Shown here: piece after piece, positions 1 to 10,870 of the stretch
How the letters are laid out: each line of letters begins with the position of its first letter
How positions within the stretch are numbered: the first letter of the stretch is position 1
Origin: Gordionus sp. m RMFG-2023
Taxonomy: Eukaryota; Nematomorpha; Gordioida; Chordodea; Parachordodidae
NCBI RefSeq assembly: GCF_954871325.1
Contig: NC_088777.1
Coordinates: 12,377,366 to 12,441,365, forward strand
Length of the DNA stretch: 64,000 bases
Direction: 5' to 3'
Made by a program: the position numbers and the translations under genes
Notes under the pieces: model-generated
What the model saw: only the letters and a program-made list of their open reading frames with translations
Database searches by the model: none
What the model was told of the DNA's origin: nothing

Positions 1-1089
1 TATTAAACACAATATAGCAATAAGAAACCAAATGAAATAAAAAAAATTATATCTAAGGATTAATGAATGATTGATTATCCAACTTACAGTATGATGATAA
101 ATTTTACTTAAAAATAATATACCATATTTAGATCTTAATGGGAAAATAAATTATATTTCTACTAGAACAAAATATGGGGTGGAAAATGTAGTGATGAATG
201 ATATGTGTTATTTAATAAATAACACCATTTTACCAAAAAAAATGGTGAAAAATCAAATTTTTGGATTAGCAATGTGAATGTTCATTGTATATTCCAAAAG
301 AAATGTTATAAAGCTTCCCTTTAAATGTGGCCAATATAGTTAAGTGAGTGCTAAAAATGGGCTCAAACTTTAGACACGAGCAAATTAAAATCCAATAGAA
401 ATTAGATGCAAATTAATTTTATATTTCTTTGAAGTTAAGCTTATATTTATTAAAAATTCTGAAGCTGAGGTGATATTTCTTGGCTAAAAAACTAAGGTTA
501 GCCATTTATTTTGGTGAATAAAAAAGGACAAAAACTATTAGAAATAGAACAATTACCCAAATAGTGACTTCCCTAACCTGACTCCTTCACTCACATTGTG
601 GAGATTCAACAAAAATAATAAATATCAATTTTAAAAAAAGAATTTTGCAATGTTTGCAAATTTATAAATTTCAAGGAAATGATTCATAATTTTTTTTTGT
701 AAAATAGCTATGACTCATAATTTTTGTAAAATCACATTACAATATAAGTATGAAAAAATTAGAAAATGTTTATGAGATAAAGAATAAAAGTAACAAAGAA
801 TGAAGGAAAAAACAAAGAAAGGAAAAGAATAAAGAAGGAAAAAAATATAACAAGTGTTTCAGAAAATGGTTACCATTTTTTTTACAAAATTAACTTCTAT
901 AATTACTAATATAAGTATGCAATTCTAGAAAATATAAAAAATAAAAATTAGAACACTTATAAAATTAGAAATGTTATACAATCAATTATTTAAAAAATAG
1001 AATCTATTACAGGAAAATTTTTGTAATTTGAAAAACATCATATTTTGTTCAATAAAAAAAAATTTTTAAAAGGAAAAATATAAGTTTAC

Positions 1090-2536
1090 TTGGTTTTATA
1101 TCTAGGTGGGCAAGTTTGAGTGCATGAAAGTATTTTAGACCTTTCCCCACATGTATTAGGATAACTTTGAGATCCTCTTCGGGTATTTGAGTATTAAGGG
1201 ATATGTTTTTCTTGTTGATATCTGCCAATGTTCCACCTAATGATGATATAACGATGTTTAAAGCTATCAATTTTGTTTATTTATTACCATTACAATATTC
1301 ATTTTGAATAAATACTATGCCCTCTTCTGCCCAGGCTGAAAAGTACCTAACTATGTGAGGATGATTACCCAGGATGGCATGAGCACAAACTTCCTTTATT
1401 GCAGTATATCTAAGATAAAGATTATAAAAATGGTATTTACAAAAACCTAAATTTAGTGAATTTTAAAATTAGCCTTTGCTTAATAATAATTTTTTAAATT
1501 TAAAAAAATAAATGGAATAATCAATGTAATATTAATATATAATTACTCATTGATGGGGTTAGAAAGTGGTGTTTTAGACTTTTTAATGGCATAGTGACAG
1601 CCATCTAATCTATTGATACATTTATAAACATGGCCAAAATGCCCTGAGCCTAAACATGTTAGTTCAACAAATTCTTCTAAATATCTAGCTGCTTGGCTCT
1701 CTCTCATCCATACAATCTTTAACAGAAAGTGTTTTAAAAAGGCATTCTCAAATTATAAAAAAATATACTTGTTTATGAAGTGATTCTTTTGATAAGGAAT
1801 TTTCCAATAAACTAAAAAAATGGAGGATATAATGTCAAATATAAATTTAATCTAACTTATTAGGGGACTCAGGTAAAAATCTCTTTTTGTCAGTTTGTGG
1901 TGTACTCTGTGTTAACCCATTCTGAATAGGGTTTTTTTCTATAGATGAATAGTGGTATTTCCGTTTTAAATTTTTCATTGATTTAAAAGGAGTTTGTGGT
2001 TTGTCAAATAGGTGTAAATTATTGAAAGATAATCGAGGGGGTGAAACTAAACATTCATCTTTGTCGGAATTATTGGATGTATTGTCACTAAAACTGATTT
2101 CATGTTGTGTTTTATCACAAATGGTTGTAAATAATGAGTTTGATTTTAACGTTGATAAGTTAATATCCTTTGCTGACGAGTGAGGATAAATTGGTGATCG
2201 AATCATATTAATATCATCGTTTTCAGAGTTAAGTTGATAAATTGGATGATCAAAATAATGTGGTTCACAATTTTTTATGTGAGGAGAGGAATGCCTAATT
2301 AATTTATTTTCATGGGTAAATGATAGGTTGTTTAGATTAAATGATATATCCGTATTGTAAGATTGATACGCAGAATCATTATTAATTTGATATTTGGATT
2401 TAGGATAAGGACTATGAGCAGAATTCATTAAGCTGTTTCTGCAATATTTATGTCTATTTTTTTTTGATAATGGAGATGTAGGTTGATTCATCTTATAGTT
2501 AGGAATGCAAAGAATCTCGTTTTCTTCCATTGTCAT
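1090..2536 (-). CDS. WEE1-type cell-cycle kinase, partial (N-terminal region and kinase N-lobe exons)
   Basis: Minus-strand gene in at least four exons. Exon a (about 2536 to 1850) encodes a Ser/Asn/Pro-rich leader beginning [10 protein letters not shown]. Exon b (1716-1547) holds the ATP loop [17 protein letters not shown] and the lysine motif YAIKKSK. Exon c (1409-1288) reads [20 protein letters not shown], with the helix-C Glu. Exon d (1236-1090) carries the glycine-rich hinge GTLADI and the catalytic loop LAHLDIKPS. Introns b-c (137 nt) and c-d (51 nt) are GT-AG and keep phase exactly. Known for the family: WEE1 phosphorylates CDK1 on Tyr15 in the nucleus and delays mitosis; the HxDIKPSNI loop and RLDGCxYAIK match metazoan WEE1 more than other kinases. 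The a-b junction is not resolved, and I could not find the GDLG-containing C-lobe in 1-1089, so it lies beyond a longer intron or outside the window. The gene symbol is left blank because WEE1 versus PKMYT1/WEE2 orthology was not tested. Confidence 0.85.
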
Positions 2537-2560
2537 GCTAAGTATCTAATTACAGAATGT

Positions 2561-4420
2561 TATTTTAAATTGTCTTGAAAATATTATGAAAAATTTTTAA
2601 ATTTCATGGAAAAATGTCACGTGAGAAATTTACTATAATACGCACTATAATTTATAATTAGTACTATTTGTAAAAATATTTGATAAAATGAGATATTAAC
2701 TTGAACACTAAAATTTAATTAAATTAATTCTAATTAATTATATGCCCTTAAAATTTTATTTTTAAATATAATTTTATAGTTTTTTTTAAAAAATAAGTAT
2801 AAATTTTATTAGAAAATATATCGAGTACTATTATATGCAAATAAATATTAATGAATTTATAATTTTAAAAAATATAGCGGAAAACGGAAAAGAAAATAAG
2901 AAGAGTAAATATATGAAAGTTCCATAAAAAATTGACTTTTGTTGAGGTTAATATAGTTTGCTTTGAATATAGCCATGGGCAGCCTCTAATGGGAAGGTAG
3001 AAATCTTCTTAAATTGCAATATTCACTAAGACCTGGAAACTTCATTCATGCTATCTGATTCTGCTATCAGTATCGTTAGCACATCATCTATTAAAGCATT
3101 ACTGTCTGCAGCATAAAAATTCAGACACAACTATATAGAAACACTAAGAACTACACAACCATACTTTAACAAGCTTCATTCCCTTTAACACTACATATAA
3201 TTTATTTCACTGTATATTATTTTTAGTTGTCCTTTAATTCCATATTCCCTTTCCTTCGCCGCAGTCATATAGTAGAAACGAGGTTTCCAGCTCTTGGTGA
3301 TCATTGTTATCGTTGAAGAGCAGGGCCCTGTGTGCTCTGTGCTCACGATCTGATCCATAGACTAGAATGCTTATCTAGATTCTCCTCGGTGGAAATATAT
3401 TGAATATTTTTTGAGAATCCTAGCTTGATCAAGTCTTAGTATTGACTATTTAATGTGGGGGATCTTGATCTTCCTTTCATGCAAACGTTGTAGACTTTTA
3501 TATAATCCGATAAGATCGCAGTTAATCCCCTCTCTAGTCGGAATAATGCGCTGATTTATCTTACTTTAATATATTAAAAGGTGAGGTCAGGAACCTGGAA
3601 AAAAAATTCGAAACCAGTATCGGATTCGAATTGAAAAAAAATGGAAGCCGATCTATTTTAAAAACCATCAAAGTAGAGATGTGTAACAGTAAGTACGGGC
3701 CTATTTTTTAAAAAAAATCAGGTTCGGGCTGAGTCATGCCTAATATTTAAAAAAAAAACTGGGCCAGGCCTTAGAAATTTTTTTAAATATATCTATGTTT
3801 AATTTTTTATTTAAATTTAAAATATTCGATTTTATTCATAGAAACTAGACGCCATATAACATATATCTTTTATTTTGAGTAATTATAAAAATTAATTTCT
3901 ATATTTAAATAAATTCGGTCCGGGTAAGCTAAACTTTTTTAAAAAAATTAGGTCCGATGCAGATCACTAATGTAAAGTTTATATTATAAAAATGTTAACG
4001 AGTACGACATAACATGCTCATTATATTGTGATTTCTAAAAATTAGCATAAAAGATTTATATTTCTAATTAAAATAAACGTTGCATGTTTAAAATATTTTT
4101 ATTTTATAAAGCAGTTTTATTATCATTTACATGATATAATATATTTTTTAATTTTAGGCTAAAAGTTTTAAAAATTTTATTCGTTTTAATTCTTAAATAT
4201 TAAAAGAGGGATAGTAATCAATATTTATAAAGAGTTAAAGATTACTAAGCTTATAAATATGTTCTCTTAAAATTTTTATTATAAATTCACTTTTATACAA
4301 CACGATAAATTATATATCTGTGTAGTTAAAGGAACAATAAACAAACAACTCATAATTTTAAATCTTTATTTTGTAACATATATTTAAAATTATGTATATA
4401 CATATAATATGAATATCTAT
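2561..4420. other. Intergenic, AT-rich, with one GGCC-ended repeat
   Basis: Apart from the island at 2930-3560, this stretch is AT-rich with no supported gene. Around 3677-3970 lies a block bounded by GGGCC/GGTCC-type ends (cgggcctattt, gggccaggcc, ggtccgggta, aggtccgatgc) that resembles the blocks at 9838-10118 and 10425-10870, suggesting a small non-autonomous repeat family. No coding capacity is seen in it. Confidence 0.35.
2930..3560. other. Higher-complexity island, possible exons or ncRNA
   Basis: About 600 bases that are visibly less AT-rich than their surroundings. On the minus strand a frame around 3395-3255 reads through GSDREHRAHRALLFNDNND and ends in DCGEGKGIWN, and another around 3120-3040 reads ADSNALIDDVLTILIAESDS. 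The plus-strand stretch at 3033-3070 and the minus-strand stretch at 3303-3264 resemble each other, so there is a diverged inverted repeat of some 40 bases in which both arms can be read as xLETSFxLxD. No GT donor follows the DCGEG frame closely. I do not recognise a family. It could be exons of an unannotated gene, a structured RNA, or an old repeat. Confidence 0.3.
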
Positions 4421-4422
4421 AA

Positions 4423-4616
4423 TTAGTCATCAGGAAAATCGTCCAACCCCATTTCTATTCTTATTTTGCGAGTAAACTCAGGAGCATCTGGATTATTTTC
4501 CGGATTCCTACATTTCTCTAATTTTGATTCTATAATTTTTATATTGGGATTTTTGTCGATTGCATAAAATTTTTCGCTATTTGAGAACACAGATGATGAA
4601 GCTAACTCTTGGATCT
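4423..4616 (-). CDS. Candidate C-terminal exon of an unrecognised host gene
   Basis: A minus-strand frame of about 63 codons ends at the stop complementing 4423-4425. It is rich in charged residues and ends NPDAPEFTRKIRIEMGLDD followed by FPDD, unlike the hydrophobic junk that AT-rich noise gives. An AG precedes the frame near 4617, so it may be a last exon. Possible upstream minus-strand exons around 4797-4870 (ending NGQYVIYISTGP just before a GTAAGG donor) and 4930-5050 (reading FISYVELLYENSTLEDKS) have unresolved phases and are open on the other strand too. I cannot name the family. Coding status is inferred from composition only. Confidence 0.35.
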
Positions 4617-4619
4617 CTT

Positions 4620-7600
4620 AATAATTTTTTTAAATTGTAATTTAAATATATTATTTGGTTACAATAATTTAAGGGAGTTGAAAACAAGAAAAAATATTAA
4701 TAACTGATGTTGAAAATATGAATTATAACATTGAGGTCTTGAGTCGAATAAGGGGAACAACAATTATTTTAGTTTTAAAAACAAAATCCTTACTGGACCC
4801 GTGGAAATATAAATAACATACTGTCCGTTATAAAAATTTAAAAATAAAGTGGATGAACCAATAATACGAGTTAAAAATAAGCTTAATCAAATTTTTGATA
4901 CAGTTAATAAAAAAAATGTATATTAACTTTTAATCGAATTTTGCAAGATCGATTTATCTTCTAGTGTGCTATTTTCGTACAACAATTCCACGTAGCTTAT
5001 AAAATACGAATAAAAATAATATTTAGAGTTAATTAAATAAGCTATATCCTCTAGTCTTATATATAAATAAAATTTTGTATTTTGTTAACATGGGAATATT
5101 TTTATAAACGGCGAATTTATCAAAACTACTGAAATTTGTATTTAGTTATTAATAAACCATAAGAGAAAAATTTATATAAATAGGCAAAATGAATGGGAAA
5201 GAGGGAGGGGGGCAGCAGGCGACGATCATTATTTTCATGGGCTGATATGAGATAGGATTAGTTTATAATAGATATAAGGTTAGATTAATATAGGATTCAT
5301 CATTTTTATAATTAGTCACGTGCCCCTTTGAAGGCCGGGGTAAAGCGATTGACCAGGTAACAATGTTAACGTAAATAACATTTTAACTCTTGAGTAAAGA
5401 CCTTAAATTTGGAGTGATATGTATTTTTATATATAACCTGGGTTCATATTTTTAAAATCTTCTAGGTTAAACATATTTTGCCAACAAAACCGTTTTTTAT
5501 TCGAAAATTATAAGAATCATCCTTAATCAAAATTCATTATCTATTTAAAAATGTGTATAAATGTTCCTGAAAATCATAGCTAGGAAGCTAACTAGAAGTC
5601 ACGCAATTTGTATAAATATATCGCATTGGGGTAAAGATGTTATGGGTAAAACGGTCAAATTGTTCCGCCTAATTTAAGCTGCAAAAAAATAATTTTGAAA
5701 TAAAAAAAATATATTTTGAGCAATGAAATATAATTTTTACATATAGTCGCATATGTGAAGAATACTTGAAACGATGTAACCACAATGGGCGTACTCGAAA
5801 TGTGCTATTTTTATGATTTCATAGCAATCCCTTCCCGTACTGTATTGATTAGTTAATATTTAAAAATATAACTAGATTTCAAAATTGCTAAAATTTTGCT
5901 TAATAAAACAATATAGCTCTTAAAGTTTTATAGGTAAAGAGCTACCATTTTAGGTGGGAGATACGATTACATATAAATCTATATTTTTTTCTATTTGTTT
6001 TTGTTTTAAATTTTTATCGTAAAAATGCAATATACCAATCGTTTTACCCCGATTTCCCTTACTGGATTAATTTTTCCATGATATGTTTAATATTCTTTAA
6101 AGGGCATAATGACGAGAATAAGAAAAAATGTTAAAATATTATATTAAAATTAACTTGGTCAAATCTTCTCCAATCTTCTGACTGCTAACTACTAAGGATG
6201 TCAAGGCTATCTATTGCAAAGATTTAAATTAAAAAATTATTAAAAAATGAACGCATTCAATACCGCATTTATCAAAAAGAATATTGTCAATAAATTTGTG
6301 GTGCGATTATGCTACATCCCCAATTTTTACAGCGAATTCATTTTTTAGTTTAAATGCTAACCTTTATTTTGCTTTATTTCTTAATTATTATATCCACTAA
6401 TTACTTCGTTGTTAGTGGCCTCTTAGGAAACTTATAAAACTAACTTGTACAATGGGTATTTTTAAAAACAAAATTATATAGACGAAAATTTGTTTTGGTA
6501 AGGTTAAAATAAATAGGAATCGAAAGTAATATTTAAAATAAAATTGATTCAATTAAAAAATTTTTTTTAAAAAAGGAGCATTATTGAGAATGAAGTCCTT
6601 GGCGCCCAAAGATTAAATGTCAGAAAACTATGAACAAATTATATTTTCTTAACAATAAACTATTATAAGAAATGCTTAAAAAGAGAACCGAAGAGTTGTC
6701 AATACATTCGAACAATTATAAATCTGTTCGATCATATCCACTGCCTCAAATAAATCGATTTATTAATAATAGAAGAAGTTTGATATTTAAATAAAGTGGA
6801 ATTTATTTTTTTTAATTAATACAAAAAAAAATTAAATCGTCACCATTTAATCTTTAATTAACGATTTTAATTATTAAAAAAATACACAGTTTATGAACAA
6901 CAAATATTAATTCATTTTATTTTCAATTTAATTTTTGTTAATAAATATTTCCCCTCTTTATAACTCTTGATAAGTCATATCAAAATTTTATTTGACCATC
7001 AATTCCGTTTCTAAATGTTGTATCATCAATTTAAAAATTCTAAAGCCGTTAAAAAAATTCGTACGAACAGAAATAAATTTCTAAATCGCAAAGAACCAAC
7101 ATAACATAAATTTGTTTAAAACAGGAATGGAGCTAAACCTTTTTAAAATAAGAACAGGAAGGAAACTGAACCATTATATTTAACTAATAAGACACCCCTG
7201 ACAAAGATTATCACGCGTTAAGAGAAATTGAATATTTAAATTTATGTTTGTAATTATACAATAATATTTATTTTCTTTAATTAGCGTCTCTTTATACTTG
7301 TGAAGGGGTGAATAAAAAGCATGCATTCGTAAAGAGAAGTGCGTCTAAAAACATGCCAGATCCTATCCTCAGTTTATCCGGGTCTTTCAACAATGGATAA
7401 CGAGTCTTATAAATATATACGTGATGAATAAATAGATCATGATAAAAGAATAAAATGTTACTTTGATATCGATGAAAAAACCCTCCAAAGGTCGGTACGG
7501 TGTGTGAACGATCATTTGAAATTTGAGTCGTTCTATTATTTTCATCTCGTGGCTTATTATAACCTTTTTGAGAGAATTAAAAAAAATCTCGGGTTATAAT

Positions 7601-9837
7601 TATCATATCAATAAATTTCCATTTTAAACAAGGTTTCACATACTCTTCAAAATCAAAAAATTGGAAATTTCCACGCTTTTAGTTTTCTCAATTTCTATTT
7701 TGTGTGTTTTTTTAGAATGTTCACGATCTTAATCATTTTTTTTAAAAAAATTTCCTCATTCAACTATCAAATTACCCAGATTAAGAAGGGTATATTATTT
7801 TTTATTACACGAATTTGTATATAAAAATTGTATTTTTTTTAGCATAGTATATATTAGCTTATTTAACTAAGTTAATTATCATTGTTAATGTATTTGAAAA
7901 GTAAGAAACTAATTGTAATTTACAGAATATTAAGGATAACAATTAATTTGTATAATTAAGTTATTTTCGATTTCAAGGTTTCCTTAAACTTAATTTATAT
8001 ACAATCTTTATGGTAATTTATTAAGATCGCTGTAATCGCAATGTAAGAATTAAATTTTTACCTTATCAAATTAATTTATCAAATTAATAAGTTTTACAAT
8101 TTTTAATTATTTTCTCTTCTCAATTTATGGAATTAGAGCTTCAAATTATAGCCCAAGATGATGTTAATGATCTAATAAGGACAATTAATTTATATTAGTT
8201 GTTATTTTATATTTCACGTGGTCAAAAATAAAATTTTCGCCTCGAATATTCATTTTAATTAGAAAACTATGATTGACTGGTTGTTTAATTTTTGATGTTT
8301 AGGATCTGATTTGGAGTCTTCTCAAAGGAAGATAACCAATAAAACAATTAAATTAGATTCTATTATTCATTTATCAATAGTCTACTTATTTTATATACAA
8401 CCTGAAAAAAAAATCCAATATCGTTGAATATTTTTTATTTTCCAATTTTCCTGCAATTTTTCAGTTTTACCCCAACTTTTCCTGGAAATCTCCCCTAAAT
8501 ATAGTTCCTGGGATTTTTCTATCCTATATCTCAATACACGGAGACCAGTGTAGAAATAAATCGTTGTGGGGGAAAGAAATTATATTAAAATTTTCATTTT
8601 TTTGACAATTTTTTTTAAAATTAATTTTCTTCGTTGGGTTATATATTTTTCTAAATCAAGTTTTTATTACCTCACGTTTTAAATAATAATAAAAAATTTT
8701 ATAGATTTTTTAAAAATACTTCAGCCAATTTTTTCTTATCACCTTTGATGTTACTGAGAAATTGAGGTAGTGTCAGGTTATATTCGTCAACTTTGCAAGC
8801 TAAAAATAGGCAGGTGACCCTTAAAATTTTTTTTAAAGAATTTAAAAAAGAAACGATAAAATAATATAATATTTTTATTTATAAGATAAGGTATTTATTT
8901 AAAAGTTAGATAAGATTTATATATAAACATAAAACTTATTTATGATATATAACTTTAAAAATTATTTTTTAGTATATTATTATTTATAATTGTAAAAAAG
9001 TATATCATTCAAAAATTGATTAATAAAAAAAAAATAATTAACTTAGGATATTTGACAATTAAAATTTGTTGTAAATTTATTGGAAGGTGTGGAGAAGTGT
9101 AGTATTTAAATTTTTTAATGGCCGTTTTTTTATAATAAAATTAAGTTTACTTTTAATATAAAACAACAAAAAAGGGAATTTAATTTAAGGTAAAAAAAGG
9201 TGGGTATTTAAAAAAAAATGTTTTATTGTTCTTAATAGAATTTAAAAAGATCAAAGATAAGTTAACAATACCTGTAAAATAAATGTACATAATTCCATTT
9301 TTAAAAAACTTATTAGTTAATTAACAACTTAAAGTTTATTTTTTAAAAAATGGCCGTTAAACTTTAAATTTTGAAAAATATGTCAATTTAAAAAAAAATA
9401 AATATAAAAACTAAAATTTTATTTTGAATTTATTAAATAAAATGTAATGATTCTCTTCTGTGTTTTAAGATAAACAGATGTTACCAATACATAAAAATGT
9501 TTATAAATCATAAAAATGTGTGCGAAATATGCGTTTTTAACAAAAATTGTCATAAAAATATAAAAGTTTTTTTTAGGTGTTAGTTAAAATGTAAAAAAAA
9601 TTAATAATTAAAATTATGTAATAATTTTATTATTTTTTTTTACTTTTATTTTTTAAAAAAAATCTTACAAAATCTCTTTCGGGTGGAAGTCGATGACAGA
9701 TGTGACTAGGTAGAACCTTTTGTAGTAAGTGAAAGCCATGTCCTAAAATATTATAATAAATATATAACTTTCATATTGAATGGTAATTTACTTTATTTCA
9801 TTCAAATTACTATTAATAGTATATATATATATTTCAT
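4620..9837. other. Long AT-rich intergenic stretch
   Basis: No gene, RNA gene or bounded mobile element could be supported here. The sequence is dominated by A/T runs and short degenerate frames on both strands. A G-rich patch near 5200-5340 and a higher-complexity patch near 7310-7570 show no recognisable product. Confidence 0.5.
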
Positions 9838-10118
9838 AGACCTGCAGGCCCAGTCCGGCCCCAAACCGGGGTAACGAACTGGGCCATATTTTATTATTCC
9901 AAATATACCCGGGTTTGGCCTAAAAAAAAATTTTTTAAATACCCGGGCTAGTTCGAATATTTTAAATTGCCATTAATAATCTATAAAAATTAAAATCAAA
10001 TATAATATAATATATTTTAAAAAGGCCGGGCCTGAAAATATTAAACCTGGGCCGAGGCCTAAATGAGTTTTTTAAAAAAATCTGGGCCGGGCCGCGCAAA
10101 TGATAGCTATCCAGGTCT
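9838..10118. mobile_element. Putative MITE with GGCC-rich ends
   Basis: About 281 bases starting AGACCTGCAGGCCCAGTCC and ending with the inverted AGACCTGG. Both subterminal parts are crowded with GGCC, GGGCC and CCGGGCC words while the middle is A/T. No coding frame. Similar GGCC-ended blocks lie at about 3677-3970 and 10425-10870. The short terminal repeats and GGCC-rich subterminal regions fit non-autonomous hAT-like elements, but I found no clean target duplication, so the superfamily is a guess. Confidence 0.4.
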
Positions 10119-10424
10119 CTGATATATATATTCCCGGGATCCGGAAACCGCGTGAAATCAGATTTTATGGGGAGAAAAAATATAAAATTCCAAAAGAAAT
10201 TATATTTTAATATTTATAAAATTATATTTGTGGTTTTAATTCAACCAACCAAAAAAAAAGTATTAAAATAAAACCTGTCCAGTAATTGGACAGATAAAAA
10301 GACAAAAGGACAGGACAGAAATACCTCTAATTTTAACAAAATATTTGGTATGCTTAGAAAACGTATTTTGTTGTTCTGGTTAGTTGCTTATTTTCGAAAA
10401 TAAATATCAGAGGTTTGTAAGCTC

Positions 10425-10870
10425 GGACCAAAGCCTCGCCTCCCTTTAAAATAGTTGTAAGACAAAAAATTTGGGCCGGACCGATTTAAATTTTAAAAAA
10501 TAATTATTTCAATTAACCAGTTAGAAAATCGCATAACCAACCATACATTCACGTTTAGAGCGAATTCACAGCGAAATATGGCTTAACAATACTAGCTAAA
10601 TATGACTCGTTATTCATCGCCGCAAATTCGCTCTAACTGTAAATTCAAGGTAATGGAGCGTTTAATATTCATTTACCGGTTCATATTATTCAATTTCCCA
10701 TTGAATATACACAAAAATACCGTCAAAATTATTCAAAATAAAAAAAAATTAACAAATTCCCAGGGGTCTGACCGTAAGATGATCCAAAATTAAAATACGG
10801 GATGGGCCAAAAATATTTTTTTTATTTTTAAATCCAAACTGGGCCCTAAAACTTTAACTTTTGCGAGCCT
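10425..10870. mobile_element. Possible second GGCC-ended repeat with internal hairpin
   Basis: The left part carries tttgggccggaccg (near 10471) and the right part actgggccctaaaac (near 10840). Between them 10553-10573 and 10618-10638 form an inverted repeat of about 20 bases (arms agagcgaattc and its complement with few mismatches), giving a potential hairpin with a loop of about 44 nt. A plus-strand frame of 63 codons starts in the right arm but looks like chance. Element status is tentative because no target duplication is seen. Confidence 0.25.

Noticed and set aside
3360-3460. Resemblance to U2 snRNA (atatattgaatattttttgag like the Sm-site region; gatcaagtcttagtat like the branch-recognition region)
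   Set aside because: The order of the pieces is wrong and the ultra-conserved U2 5' sequence is absent, so it is treated as chance within an island of unknown nature.
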